Below, one piece after another: positions 1-9,760 of a DNA stretch of 64,000 bases. The stretch spans positions 108,598 through 172,597 of the forward strand of contig NZ_JBEOMB010000002.1 of assembly GCF_046000175.1 (NCBI RefSeq), in the 5' to 3' direction. The translations under genes and the position numbers were made by a program. Each line of letters opens with the position of its first letter. Positions within the stretch are counted from its first letter, which is position 1. This DNA comes from Rhodoplanes sp046000175 (GTDB lineage: Bacteria > Pseudomonadota > Alphaproteobacteria > Rhizobiales > Xanthobacteraceae). The notes under the pieces are model-generated. The model saw nothing but the letters and a program-made list of their open reading frames with translations. It had not been told where the DNA came from and did no database searches.

Positions 1-1
1 C

Positions 2-109
2 TCCGCGGCCGCGTTGCAAGTGATCGACCGCGCGACCGTCCGGCACCTGACACCGGACGAGGAACCGTCGGCCTGTGCTCCGGTTCTCGAAACGGCGGCC
101 TCGCCGTGA
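2..109 (+). CDS. C-terminal end of an unidentified protein (partial)
   Basis: An open frame enters from the left edge and stops at TGA 107-109, giving 35 residues that end in ETAASP. Composition looks like genuine coding sequence of a GC-rich genome, and the next gene follows 68 bases later on the same strand. Too little is present to name a family. The call rests only on the open frame and codon character. Confidence 0.4.
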   Translation, partial: SAAALQVIDRATVRHLTPDEEPSACAPVLETAASP

Positions 110-177
110 CGGCCGTCGCGGTCCCCTGTCTGAGCGCCACCTCGCTGCATCACCATCCACGTCGACGAGGCCGTCCG

Positions 178-1158
178 ATGATCCGCATCCTGTTCGCCCT
201 CTGCCTCGCGACGTTCTGCGGCATCGCCGTCTCGTCGCAGGCCAACGACGCACTCGACTTCTGGCGACGCGAATGGTCGGGCTGGGGCAGCGCGCCGGCA
301 CGGCCGGCGTGGGGAGCCCCGTCCTGGGGAGCCCCATCCTGGGGAACACCCTTCGGGCATCCATGGGGCGCGCCGCAAGGCAAGCCGCAACGGCCGTCGA
401 TCACCATCACGCCGCGCTCGCGCGGCACCGAGACCCGCCGGTCGACTAGGGGCCGGGCCTGGTGCGTGCGAACCTGCGACGGCTACTACATCCCGATCGG
501 CAACGACCTCAGTGGCGCGGCCGCCGAGCGGCGCTGCGACGCGCTCTGCCCGGGGACCGAGACGATGGTGTTCCGCGGCGGCGACGACGGCCCTGACGGC
601 ATCGCCGATGCGGTCTCGTCGCGCGGCAAGCGCTACGGCGCCCTCCCGACCGCCTTCGCGCACCGCACGTCGCTGACGCCCGGCTGCCGCTGCGGCGCCT
701 CCGTTGAGGGAGCGCTGGCGCGGCTGCGCGAGGACGCGACGCTGGAACGCGGCGACATCGTCGTCACCGAGGCCGGCGTGCACGTCTTCACCGGACGCGG
801 CCGCGCGCCGCACGATGCCGCGGACTTCACGCCGCTGCGCGAAGCCGGACGCCTGCCGAAGGCGACTCGACAATATCTGAGCGAGATCGACCGCGCCTAT
901 GCCTATGCACCCGAGCGGCTCGCCGCGGCAGCCGACCCCGAGCCCGACCGCAAAGTCGAGTCGCGCCGGCAGACCAAGGCCGAGCGACGCGCCGCGCGTC
1001 GGGCGGAACGCCGCGCCGAACGGGAGGCCCGGCGGGCGGCGGCGCGCGCCGCGGCATCCGGCGTCCGGTCGGGGAGCGAGCCGACCGGAAGCCCCGACGC
1101 GCAGGCGACCGGAGCCCCGACCGCCATGCCGGCCATGCGGGTCGGCGGTCGCCCGTGA
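178..1158 (+). CDS. Secreted DUF2865-type protein
   Basis: A 326-residue protein of unknown function with an N-terminal signal peptide (MIRILFALCL, hydrophobic to about residue 20). A Trp/Gly/Pro repeat segment follows, in which WGAPS units recur around residues 40-60. The central domain contains WCVRTCDGYY and CDALCPG, cysteine motifs typical of DUF2865 proteins of Hyphomicrobiales. The C-terminus is an Arg/Ala-rich, probably helical tail (residues about 265-300). ATG 178 was chosen over an earlier in-frame start at 106 because it places the signal peptide at the N-terminus. It converges on the histidine kinase gene. The family is known to be exported; its role is unknown. Confidence 0.75.
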   Translation: MIRILFALCLATFCGIAVSSQANDALDFWRREWSGWGSAPARPAWGAPSWGAPSWGTPFGHPWGAPQGKPQRPSITITPRSRGTETRRSTRGRAWCVRTCDGYYIPIGNDLSGAAAERRCDALCPGTETMVFRGGDDGPDGIADAVSSRGKRYGALPTAFAHRTSLTPGCRCGASVEGALARLREDATLERGDIVVTEAGVHVFTGRGRAPHDAADFTPLREAGRLPKATRQYLSEIDRAYAYAPERLAAAADPEPDRKVESRRQTKAERRAARRAERRAEREARRAAARAAASGVRSGSEPTGSPDAQATGAPTAMPAMRVGGRP

Positions 1159-1188
1159 GGACCGGCTGCGCGGCGGCCGGCGCCGTCC

Positions 1189-3453
1189 TCACTCGTCGCG
1201 CAGCAGCGGCAGCCAGAACTTGAAAACGGTGCCGCCACCCGGGTTGGGCTCGGCGGAAATCCGCCCGTGATGGGCCTCGATGATGTTGCGGCACACCGAG
1301 AGGCCGATGCCCATGCCCTGCGTCTTGGTGGAGACGAACGGCATGAACAGCCGGTCGGCGATCTCGGGAGCGAGGCCGCTGCCGGTGTCGGCGATCCGCA
1401 GCTCCATCCGGTCCCGCCCGGTGACGAGCCGGATCGCCAACTCCTTGCGCTCGCTCGTCTCCATCGCCTCGACCGCGTTGCGCACCAGGTTGAACACGAC
1501 CTGCTGGATCTGCACCTTGTTGACGAGGATCTCGCCGGGCGCGTCGACGTCGAGCCGGACCACCACGTCCTTGTGGCGCGCCGCCGCGAGCGCCAGCGTG
1601 CAGGATTCGCGCATCAGTGCGGCGGCGCTCACCACCCGCAGCTCGTTCTCGCCCTTGCGGACGAACTCGCGCAGCTGGCGGATGATCTCGCCGGCCCGCA
1701 ACGCCTGCTCGCTGGTCGACCGCAGCAGCTCGCCGAGCTTGTCGCGGCGTCCCTCTTCGAGGGGGCCGGAACCGACCAGCTTCTGGCAGGCGCCGATGTA
1801 GACGGCGACCGCGGTGAGCGGCTGGTTCAGCTCGTGGGCGAGCGCCGCCGCCATCTGGCCCATGTCCGAGACTCGCGACAGATGCAGCAGCTCGGCCTGC
1901 AGGGTGCGGCGCTCCTCCTCGGCCCGGCGTTCCATATCGATGTCGACGATCATCTGCACGGCGCCGGAGATCTCGCCGCTCTCGTCGCGGAACGGCAGCG
2001 CCGCGACCCGAGTCCAGGTCGCCGGCTGTGTGTCGTCGCCGCGGAAGAACAGCTCGACGCCCGGCCAGACCGGATCGCCGCGCAGGGCTCGCGCGGACGG
2101 GAAAGCCTCGGGCGCAATCCGCCGGCCGTTGGCGTCCCAGCCCTCCCACAGCTCCTGCCGCATCTCGTCGCGCGACGCCACCACCTGCGGGACGAAGCGG
2201 CGGTAGTTGCCGTTGCCGACGATGATCCGGCCGTCGCGATCGACCAGGGCGACGCCGACCGGGAGCACATCCAGGATGGCGGCGATGCGGCTCTCGTTCT
2301 CGCGCAGCGACCGCTCGCGCGCAGCGATCGTGCGGGCCGCGGTGTCGAGCGCGAACAGCGCGTGGTCGACCTCCGGCACGCCCGTGGGGCGGACATCGGG
2401 CGGCTCGCCGCGCTCCAGGCGCACGGCACCGGCCTCCAGCGCCGCGATCGGTCCGGTGACGCGGCGCGCCGCGAAGCCGGCGAGCAGCATGCTCATCAGT
2501 GCCACGGCGGAGGTCAGCAACGCCGCCGTGAGCATGGTGCGGCGGATCGGCGCCTCGAACACGGTCTTCTCGGTCGCGACACCGACGGCCCAGCCGAGTG
2601 ACGACCGCGAGGTCGCCGTGATCAGCGGCCGCCCTTCGACGCTGTTGACCTCGGACATGCCGTCGGCATGCATGACGGCGCGCCAGCCCTGCGAGGCCGG
2701 CCGGCCGACCCAACGCTCGTGATCGAGCGACCGGGCGACGAAATTTCCGTCGCGATCGACGATGGCGGCGATCCATCCCTGCGGCATCTGCCGGGTGTTG
2801 AGCAATTCCCGGAACGTATCGGCGAGCACCCCGATCACCAGATAGTAGGCCGGCCGGCCGTCGCGCAGCACCGGCACGCCGGCGCCGACCACCGGTCCGC
2901 CCGCCACCGGGCCCTTCACCACATCGGTGATCACGACGCGCCGCTCGGCGAACGCCAAGCGCGCCCCGGCCATGACGCTCTCGGGGGCGCGCGGCAACGG
3001 ATCGCCGGGCGGCAGAAGCGTGTTGATCACCTGCTGCCCGTCCGCCGAAATCAGCGTCACCCAGGCGCCGGGGAGGCCGATCATGGCGCGCTCCGCCTCG
3101 CCTCGGAACACCGCGAGATCGTCGCTCTGGAGCGCCGGCGATTCGCCGAGCGCCTGCCCGACCGCGGCGTAGTTGCCGAGCTGCGCCTCGACGGCGCTGA
3201 GCACCGAGTGGGCCGCGTAGAGGATCGCCTGGGTGTTGTTGTCGCGCTCGCGCTCGGCCAGCCGCCAGACGATGTCGACCGACAGCAGCACCATCGGGAT
3301 CGCCGCCATCAGCACGATCAGCACGAGACGCTGGCGGATCGACAGGCCGGACGGAGCGAAGCCGCCGCCGACGGGCGCCGGCCCGGCCGCCGTGCCCGGG
3401 GACGGGTGCGGAGGGGGCGGAGACGACGCCCTCGGCGTCCATCCGATGTTCAT
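1189..3453 (-). CDS. Membrane sensor histidine kinase, FixL-like C-terminal half
   Basis: A 754-residue sensor kinase. A first membrane helix lies near residues 40-65, a periplasmic sensing region (Cache-like, inferred) follows to about residue 290, and a second helix near 295-320 leads into a HAMP-like linker. A PAS domain (about 385-510) follows. The DHp helix carries the phospho-acceptor His in ALAHELNQPL (about residue 540), the signature of the FixL/DctB-like class. The HATPase domain shows an N-box (NLVRNAVEAM) and G-boxes (DTGSGL, GMGIGLSV). There is no haem-PAS evidence, so it is not called FixL itself. No response regulator lies next to it, so the partner is unknown; the neighbouring chemosensory genes are a possible context only. 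Confidence 0.85.
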   Translation of the reverse strand: MNIGWTPRASSPPPPHPSPGTAAGPAPVGGGFAPSGLSIRQRLVLIVLMAAIPMVLLSVDIVWRLAERERDNNTQAILYAAHSVLSAVEAQLGNYAAVGQALGESPALQSDDLAVFRGEAERAMIGLPGAWVTLISADGQQVINTLLPPGDPLPRAPESVMAGARLAFAERRVVITDVVKGPVAGGPVVGAGVPVLRDGRPAYYLVIGVLADTFRELLNTRQMPQGWIAAIVDRDGNFVARSLDHERWVGRPASQGWRAVMHADGMSEVNSVEGRPLITATSRSSLGWAVGVATEKTVFEAPIRRTMLTAALLTSAVALMSMLLAGFAARRVTGPIAALEAGAVRLERGEPPDVRPTGVPEVDHALFALDTAARTIAARERSLRENESRIAAILDVLPVGVALVDRDGRIIVGNGNYRRFVPQVVASRDEMRQELWEGWDANGRRIAPEAFPSARALRGDPVWPGVELFFRGDDTQPATWTRVAALPFRDESGEISGAVQMIVDIDMERRAEEERRTLQAELLHLSRVSDMGQMAAALAHELNQPLTAVAVYIGACQKLVGSGPLEEGRRDKLGELLRSTSEQALRAGEIIRQLREFVRKGENELRVVSAAALMRESCTLALAAARHKDVVVRLDVDAPGEILVNKVQIQQVVFNLVRNAVEAMETSERKELAIRLVTGRDRMELRIADTGSGLAPEIADRLFMPFVSTKTQGMGIGLSVCRNIIEAHHGRISAEPNPGGGTVFKFWLPLLRDE

Positions 3454-3881
3454 GCAGGCTCCTCGAAAACAAACTCAATATAGAAAGATCAAAATTCAGA
3501 CACTTCGGTAAAACCACGCAGAACTGTCATGATGCGTACCGATGCCTACTACACCACGACGGCCTCCCGGAACGTTAAACACCGAACAAACGCAGTTTTA
3601 CTGAAGCACCTTTGTTCCACACTTCGCCGCGCTCGGAGATCGCCCGACCTCGCCCCTGCTTGAACGCCACGGCGATCCGAAGACGGTGGTCCGGAATCAC
3701 CGCGCCCAGCGTGCGAATTTGCACGCAGAGCCGCCGCGCGTCGACCGCACGCGCCGGGGCGCCGCCTCAACCGGACCTTAACCCGAAGTCACCATGGTAA
3801 GTCACCTTCGTCGCCGGCGGCGCGGCGGCGGTTCCCTGTCCGGCCTCGATCGCGGCCGCCGCCGAGCCTGCGGGACCGACC
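3454..3881. other. Divergent intergenic region
   Basis: This stretch separates the kinase gene (leftward) from the MCP-like gene (rightward). The part nearest the kinase (about 3470-3610) is clearly richer in A/T than its surroundings and probably holds the promoters. No confident -35/-10 pair, operator or hairpin was identified. The last 80 bases (3801-3881) are an open extension of the MCP-like frame without any start codon. Confidence 0.5.
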
Positions 3882-5657
3882 TTGCGCGACATCATCCTCG
3901 CCACTGCCAAGGCACTCGGCGATACGGCCGGCGTGGCGGAGGAGACGTTTCTCGACACCGGGCGCCGGCTGGGCGATGCGGTCGGACTTCTCGAGCATCT
4001 CGTCGAGCGGTTCGGCAGCCTGCAGGGCGAGCTGGACGGCGACGCATTCCGGCGCGCCACCGGCAGCCTGTCGGCCGTCGCGGCGCGGGCCGCCACCCTC
4101 GGCGGCGATCGTCGCGACGAGCACGCCGCGCTCGACGAGCTGATCGGCGTGACCAATCGGCTGCGCCGGCGCATCGACGAGATCGCCAAGGAGATCCGCA
4201 CCATCGACGTGCTGACCATCAATGCCCGGATCACCGCGTCGGGCATCGGTTCGGCGGGGGCGGAGTTCCTCGACTACATCGGCGGCATCGGGCGCTCGCT
4301 CGCCGTCACCACCACCAATCTGCAGAACTTCCGCGCCGAGCTGGCCGAGGTCGCGGCCCATCTCGGCTCCGCCTCGAAGGGCGAGTCGGAGTTCTCGGCC
4401 CGCCACGCCGAGACGATCGCGCAGGTGCCGCGCCGGCTGGAGGCGAGCATCGCGCTGATCACCGATCGGTCGCGCTGCGCCGCCGGCGCCGCCGCCGAGG
4501 TGGGCATCCGGTCCCGGCGGCTCGCCGACGGGGTCGGACGGGTCGTCATGGCGCTGCAATGCGGCGACGCCACCCGGCAGCGCATCGAGCACGTCGTCGC
4601 GACCGCAGGCCTCCTGGCCCGGATCGCCGAGGGTCACGACCGCAGCGGGGCCTTCGCCGATCTCGATCCCGACGCACGGCGCTCCCTCGTCGGCCAGGGC
4701 TGCGCCCTGCAGGCGGCGCAGCTCGCCGACGCGGCCGACCAGCTCGCCGGCGAGATCGCGGCCGTGCACCGCTCGCTCGCCCGCCTCGGCGACGACGCGC
4801 GCGAGGTCGTCCGGCTCGGCCGCGACGTCTACGGCTCGGCGAGCCGGGGCGACGAGTCCTTCCTGAGCGAGCTCGAAGCGGACGTGTCGCGCACCCGCCT
4901 GCTGTTCGAGAGCGTGCGCACCGCCCGCGACACCGCCGACCGCATCATGGCGCAGGTGCTGCGCATCGCCGAGCGGCTGGTCGGCCATATCGGCACGGTG
5001 CGGGCCGTCGAGGCCGACATCCGCATCATGGGCGTCAACGCGACGCTGAAGAGCAGCCGGCTCGGGACCGTCGGGCGGCCGCTCGCCGTCGTCGCGGACG
5101 AGCTCACCCGGTCGTCGGCCCGCACCGCGACCGAGGCCGTTGCGGCCGGCACCGACGTGCGCACCATCGTCGACACGGCCGAGGCGTTGGCGGGCGAGCG
5201 ACAGGCCGCGCGGCGCGCCGAGATCACCGGCGTGATCGAGGACATCGGCACCGCGATCGCCTGCCTGCACGGCGTCGGCGCGACACTGGCCGAGGCGCTC
5301 GCCTCGCTCGGACGCGACGGAACCACCGTGATCGACCTCCTCGCCGACACGGCGGCCGGGCTCGCCCGCGCCGAGACGATCGAGACGGCGTTGCGCGAGA
5401 ACGCGGCGCGGCTCGCCGCGGCGGCGACCGGCACAGGACCATTGCCGAAGGGCGCCGCCGCCGACGCCATGCTGGCCGACATCGCGAGCCGATACACCAT
5501 GGCACGCGAGCGCGAGGTCCACGCCCGGACCGCGCCCGCCCCCCGCCGCTCCGGCGGGTTGCCGCTCCACGCCGGGGCTCCGCCACTCGCCGCCGCGGCG
5601 CCGGCGCCGGCCGTCGCGGCAGCGGCCGAGGCGAGCGTCGACGACTTCCTCTTCTGA
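3882..5657 (+). CDS. Soluble MCP-like protein with degenerate signalling tips
   Basis: A 591-residue, mostly helical Ala/Arg-rich protein without membrane segments. Two stretches echo the MCP signalling tip. One, near residue 110, reads TINARITASGIGSAGAEF. The other, near residues 385-410, reads GVNATLKSSRLG and then GRPLAVVADELTRSS. Neither keeps the strict tip consensus (LLALNAxIEAARAGE). The extreme C-terminus is VDDFLF, reminiscent of the CheY-binding C-terminal peptide of CheZ (inference). TTG 3882 is the only start available, because the frame closes upstream at TAA 3798-3800. It lies next to a complete chemosensory operon, so a role in that pathway is likely. The exact function is unproven. 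Confidence 0.6.
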   Translation: MRDIILATAKALGDTAGVAEETFLDTGRRLGDAVGLLEHLVERFGSLQGELDGDAFRRATGSLSAVAARAATLGGDRRDEHAALDELIGVTNRLRRRIDEIAKEIRTIDVLTINARITASGIGSAGAEFLDYIGGIGRSLAVTTTNLQNFRAELAEVAAHLGSASKGESEFSARHAETIAQVPRRLEASIALITDRSRCAAGAAAEVGIRSRRLADGVGRVVMALQCGDATRQRIEHVVATAGLLARIAEGHDRSGAFADLDPDARRSLVGQGCALQAAQLADAADQLAGEIAAVHRSLARLGDDAREVVRLGRDVYGSASRGDESFLSELEADVSRTRLLFESVRTARDTADRIMAQVLRIAERLVGHIGTVRAVEADIRIMGVNATLKSSRLGTVGRPLAVVADELTRSSARTATEAVAAGTDVRTIVDTAEALAGERQAARRAEITGVIEDIGTAIACLHGVGATLAEALASLGRDGTTVIDLLADTAAGLARAETIETALRENAARLAAAATGTGPLPKGAAADAMLADIASRYTMAREREVHARTAPAPRRSGGLPLHAGAPPLAAAAPAPAVAAAAEASVDDFLF

Positions 5658-5730
5658 AATCTCGAGTCGTCCGAGGCCGGCGGGAGCCTGTCCGGAGTCT
5701 GAAGCCGCCCCGGCCGACGTCGCCCCGGTC

Positions 5731-5812
5731 TCCGCTCATGCCCGCGAAGGCGGCATACAAGGGCACCGGGCCATGTCGCCCCTGGGTCCCCGCTTTCGCG
5801 GAGACGAGCGGA
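5731..5812. repeat. Palindromic intergenic repeat (REP/BIME-like)
   Basis: The spacer between two convergent genes contains an imperfect inverted repeat: a left arm around cccgcgaaggcgg (from about 5740) and a right arm around ccccgctttcgcgga (about 5789-5803). The sequence resembles short palindromic elements scattered in many alphaproteobacterial genomes. It may end transcription from both sides. Confidence 0.5.
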
Positions 5813-5858
5813 CGCTGGATCTGATTCGTCCAATACGAAAGTGGAGTAGCGACGCGTC

Positions 5859-6932
5859 TCACCCGCCGGCGCGAAGAATCTCCGCCGGCAGGCGATCGAG
5901 CGGCAGCACACGGTCGGCGGCGCCTAGCGCGATCGCCTCCTTGGGCATGCCGAACACCACCGAGGTCGCCTCGTCCTGGGCCACCGTGTGGGCGCCGGCC
6001 TGCTTCATCTCGAGGAGCCCGCGAGCCCCGTCGTCGCCCATCCCGGTCATGATGATGCCGACCGCGTTCGCCCCCGCATAGCGTGCGGCCGAGCGGAACA
6101 GGACGTCGACCGAGGGGCGATGACGCGACACCAGCGGCCCGTCCTTGATCTCGACGTAATAGCGCGCACCGCTGCGCTGGAGCATCATGTGGCGATCGCC
6201 CGGCGCGATCAGCACGCGGCCGCGCAGCGCGGTGTCGCCATTGGCCGCCTCCTTCACCTCCACGGCGCACAGGCCGTTCAGCCGGCGCGCGAAGGCGGCC
6301 GTGAACATCTCCGGCATGTGCTGGACGATCAGGATCGGCGGGCAGTCGGCCGGCAGCACCTCGAGCGCGGCGCGCAGTGACTCGGTGCCGCCCGTCGAGG
6401 CGCCGATGCAGACCACGGTCTCGGTGGTGCGCGCCATCGCCTGGCTGGCGCGCGGCGGCGCCAGCATCACGTCGGCGGTCAGCTTCTTCTGCACCGTGAG
6501 AGTCGATCGGCGCGGCAGGCAGTGCAGCCGCGCCCGCGCCGCCGCCTTGACGGCGTCGCAGATGCGCAGCCGCGACTCGATCAGGAACTGGGTGACGCCC
6601 ATCCGGGGCTTCTGGATGACGTCCACGGCGCCGGCCTCCAGCGCCTGGACCAGGGTCTCGGAGCCGGCCTCGGTGAGCGACGAGCACATCACCACGGGCA
6701 CCGGCCGCTGGCTCATCAGCTTGCGCAGGAACGTGATGCCGTCCATGCGCGGCATCTCGACGTCGAGCGTGATCACGTCCGGCACCTCGGACTGGATCCG
6801 CTTCGCCGCCACGAACGGATCGGACGCCGTGCCGATCACCGCGATGTCCGGATCCTCGGCCAGGATGCCGGCCAGCGTCTGCCGCACCGAGGCGGAGTCG
6901 TCGACGACCAGAACCCGGACCGGCGCCGCCAT
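5859..6932 (-). CDS. cheB: Chemotaxis response regulator protein-glutamate methylesterase CheB
   Basis: A 357-residue CheB: removes methyl groups from (or deamidates) receptor glutamates after phosphorylation by CheA. The N-terminal receiver domain has the acidic pocket VVDDS and phospho-acceptor Asp57 (LDVEMP). A linker leads to the C-terminal esterase with the catalytic triad visible as Ser179 (GASTGG), His205 (QHMP) and Asp300 (GMGDDG). Length is normal. It is the last gene of the chemosensory operon, 3 bases after cheR, giving the usual CheR/CheB adaptation pair for the two receptors of the operon. Confidence 0.96.
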   Translation of the reverse strand: MAAPVRVLVVDDSASVRQTLAGILAEDPDIAVIGTASDPFVAAKRIQSEVPDVITLDVEMPRMDGITFLRKLMSQRPVPVVMCSSLTEAGSETLVQALEAGAVDVIQKPRMGVTQFLIESRLRICDAVKAAARARLHCLPRRSTLTVQKKLTADVMLAPPRASQAMARTTETVVCIGASTGGTESLRAALEVLPADCPPILIVQHMPEMFTAAFARRLNGLCAVEVKEAANGDTALRGRVLIAPGDRHMMLQRSGARYYVEIKDGPLVSRHRPSVDVLFRSAARYAGANAVGIIMTGMGDDGARGLLEMKQAGAHTVAQDEATSVVFGMPKEAIALGAADRVLPLDRLPAEILRAGG

Positions 6933-6935
6933 GGC

Positions 6936-7841
6936 TCAGCTCCGACGATAGACGGCCGTGCCGGCCGGCCGCACCGGCAGGTCGAAGCCCGACAGCGTCT
7001 CGGAATGGCCGAGGAACAGCCAGCCCCCCGGCCGAAGATGATCGCAGAGCCGGCGCAGCACCGCGAGCTGCGTCGGCTTGTCGAAATAGATGAGGACGTT
7101 GCGGCAGAACACGATGTCGAGGTCGCGCTCCATCGCGTAGCTCGCGTCCATCAGGTTGAGGCGGCCGAACTGCACCATGGCGCGCAGCTCCGGCACCATG
7201 CGCACGAGGCGCGACGACCGGTCCTTCGCCCGCATCACGTAGCGGGTGCGCATCTCGGCCGGGACCGGCGCCACCATCTCCTGCGGGAAGATCCCGCCCT
7301 GCGCGGTGCCGAGAACCTCGGTGCAGATGTCGGTCGCATAGACGACGCCGGACAGCTCCGGCGTGCGGCGTTGCTGCTCGGCCAGCACCATGGCGATCGT
7401 GTAGGCCTCGGCGCCGGTCGAGGCGGCAGCGCTCCACACCTTCACGGGCGCACGCACCGAGATCCGCCGCTCGGCGGCGATCTGCGGCAGCACACTCTCC
7501 GTGAGGATGCGGAAATGCTCCGGCTCGCGGAAGAACTCGGTCTTGTTGGTGGTGACCACGTCGATCAGATGGACCTCCTCGGCGGCGAGCCCCTGACCGT
7601 TGAAAAGGTATTTGCAGTACTCGTCGAGGCTGCGCATGCCGAGGGCCCGCACGCGCTTGCGCAGCCGCCCCTCGATCATGGTCGACTTCGACGGCGGCAC
7701 CTTTATGCCGCTGTAGTCGTGAATGAAGGCGGCGAGACGCTGGAAGTCCCGCGCGCCCAGCCGATCGTGGCCGTCGACCCAGCTCGGCTCGGCGGCCCCG
7801 GTGTCGGCATCGGCGGACGCCCTGGCGAGTGCTCGGCTCAC
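6936..7841 (-). CDS. cheR: Chemotaxis protein methyltransferase CheR
   Basis: A 301-residue SAM-dependent methyltransferase that methylates receptor glutamates. The helical N-terminal domain (about residues 20-90) is followed by the Rossmann domain with VWSAAASTGAEAYT (SAM-binding loop), NLMD and the CheR hallmark DIVFCRNVLIYFD. There is no TPR or pentapeptide-binding extension. The gene starts 14 bases after the upstream mcp stop and abuts cheB, as expected for one operon. Confidence 0.95.
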   Translation of the reverse strand: MSRALARASADADTGAAEPSWVDGHDRLGARDFQRLAAFIHDYSGIKVPPSKSTMIEGRLRKRVRALGMRSLDEYCKYLFNGQGLAAEEVHLIDVVTTNKTEFFREPEHFRILTESVLPQIAAERRISVRAPVKVWSAAASTGAEAYTIAMVLAEQQRRTPELSGVVYATDICTEVLGTAQGGIFPQEMVAPVPAEMRTRYVMRAKDRSSRLVRMVPELRAMVQFGRLNLMDASYAMERDLDIVFCRNVLIYFDKPTQLAVLRRLCDHLRPGGWLFLGHSETLSGFDLPVRPAGTAVYRRS

Positions 7842-7855
7842 GACCTCGGCCCGCC

Positions 7856-9745
7856 TCAGCTCGCACGCTCGAACTGCGCGTCATGCGCATCCGGCCCGCC
7901 CGACGAGAGGTCGAGCTTGAAGCCGCCGCGCGTCTGGGTCGTGGTCTGGGCCCTGGCCTGCGGCTGGGCGTAGGCGGCCCGCACCTGCTCGACGAGCTTG
8001 TTGGCGCCGCTCGCGACCGGGCGGGAAGCGGCACGTGCCGGCGGCTCCGCCATGGTCGCCTTCGAGGCGGCCGGCTTGCCGGAGGGCGTCCGGCCGGCGG
8101 CCGGACGGCGCGCCGCGGCGGGCGCAGCCGCCGCGCTCTCGTCGGTGCGGAAATAAGCGATGCTGGTCTGCAGCTGCTCGGCCTGGGCCGCAAGCTCCTC
8201 CGAGGTCGCCGACATCTCTTCGGAGGCGGAGGCGTTCTGCTGCGTCACCTTGTCGAGCTGCTGGATCGCCTGGTTGATCTGCTCGGCGCCGATATCCTGC
8301 TCGCGGCACGCCGCACTGATCTCCGAGACCAGCTCGGCGGTCCGCCGGATGTCGGGCACGAGGCGCGTGAGCATCTCGCCCGCCTCCTGCGCCGCCTTGA
8401 CGGTCTGCGACGACAGCGTGCCGATCTCGGCCGCCGCGGTCTGGCTGCGCTCGGCGAGCTTCCGCACCTCGGACGCGACGACTGCGAAGCCTTTGCCGTG
8501 CTCGCCGGCGCGTGCCGCCTCGACAGCCGCGTTGAGCGCGAGCAGATCGGTCTGGCGGGCGATCTCCTGCACGATGGTGATCTTCTCGGCGATGGTGCGC
8601 ATCGCCTCGACGGCACGGCCGACCGCCTCGCCACTCTTCTCCGCGTCCTCGGAGGACTGGCGGGCGATCTTCTCGGTCTGGGTGGCGTTGTCGGCGTTCT
8701 GCTTGATGTTGGAGGCCATCTCCTCCATCGAGGACGACGCTTCCTCGGCCGAGGCGGCCTGCTCGGTCGCGCCCTGCGACAGCTCCTCCGAGCTCGACGA
8801 CAGTTCTTGGCTGCCGGCCGAGACGTTATCGGCCGCCGAGAGCGACTCGGCGACGACCTGGCGCAGCTTCGCCACCATGCGCTCCAGCGCGATGCCGAGC
8901 GTGTCCTTGTCGGAGAAGCGCTCCACCCGCACGGTGAGGTCGCCGTTGGCGATCGTGTCGGCGACCTGGGCGTTGGTCCGCAGGTTGTCCGTCATCTGGT
9001 TGAGCGAGTCGACCAGATCCTTGATCTCGTCGTTCGATTTGACGGTGATCTCCTGGCTCAGATCGCCGATGGCGACCGCCTTCGCGAGCGTGCCGGCCTT
9101 GGCGAGGCCGCGACTGATCGACAGCGCCATGAACAGGGCGGTACCGACCGCGACCACGAGCGCAAAGGCGACGAGGCCGATCAGCATCGTCCGGGCGCTC
9201 TCGTATTGCTGTGCGGCAGAGGCCTTCGCGTCGGCGAGGCGCTTTCGGTTGATGTCGTTGAGGCTCTCCAGGCTCTTCTGAACCTCGCCGACATGCTGGC
9301 GGGCCTCGGTCGACGACAGCGCCGCCGCGTCGTCGCGGTTGCCTCGGCGGATCGCGTCGAGAATCTTGTCCTGGGTGGCGCCGAGCTGATGGAGGCCGCT
9401 TCGGGCCGCGGCCCACAGCGGCCTGCCCAGTGCAGTCGTTCCCTCCTCCGCCTTTTCGAAGCGGGACATCAGGTCGCGGCGACGGGTCGAGATCTCACCG
9501 GCGAACCGGTCGACCTCGTCCCTTCCGGAAGCCAGGACGGCGTTCTTCTCGGCTCGCACCAGCGTGAGAAGATCGGCGTTCATCTGAAGCGACATCGCGA
9601 GACGATGGGCGGGAACGTCGACAACGGTCTGCAGCGTCTGGTCGAGCGCGGCGAGGCTCGAGACGCCGAGCCAGGCCGTGATGCCCGACAAGACGATGAT
9701 GGTCGCGAAGGCGAGAGCGAGCTTCAGCTTGATCGTGAGTCGCAT
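7856..9745 (-). CDS. Methyl-accepting chemotaxis protein (receptor 1 of operon)
   Basis: A 629-residue transmembrane receptor. TM1 lies at about residues 7-28, a helical periplasmic domain (four-helix-bundle type by its pattern) runs to about 185, TM2 is near 188-210, and HAMP segments follow to about 300. The cytoplasmic signalling domain has the tip ARQTDLLALNAAVEAARAGE. The C-terminal tail is Ala/Pro-rich and ends FERAS. The signalling half is nearly identical to that of the second receptor (10382-12124), so the pair arose by duplication. A run of about 10-bp repeats lies in the leader between cheW and this start. Confidence 0.93.
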   Translation of the reverse strand: MRLTIKLKLALAFATIIVLSGITAWLGVSSLAALDQTLQTVVDVPAHRLAMSLQMNADLLTLVRAEKNAVLASGRDEVDRFAGEISTRRRDLMSRFEKAEEGTTALGRPLWAAARSGLHQLGATQDKILDAIRRGNRDDAAALSSTEARQHVGEVQKSLESLNDINRKRLADAKASAAQQYESARTMLIGLVAFALVVAVGTALFMALSISRGLAKAGTLAKAVAIGDLSQEITVKSNDEIKDLVDSLNQMTDNLRTNAQVADTIANGDLTVRVERFSDKDTLGIALERMVAKLRQVVAESLSAADNVSAGSQELSSSSEELSQGATEQAASAEEASSSMEEMASNIKQNADNATQTEKIARQSSEDAEKSGEAVGRAVEAMRTIAEKITIVQEIARQTDLLALNAAVEAARAGEHGKGFAVVASEVRKLAERSQTAAAEIGTLSSQTVKAAQEAGEMLTRLVPDIRRTAELVSEISAACREQDIGAEQINQAIQQLDKVTQQNASASEEMSATSEELAAQAEQLQTSIAYFRTDESAAAAPAAARRPAAGRTPSGKPAASKATMAEPPARAASRPVASGANKLVEQVRAAYAQPQARAQTTTQTRGGFKLDLSSGGPDAHDAQFERAS

Positions 9746-9760
9746 CGGGGCATTCCTGGT

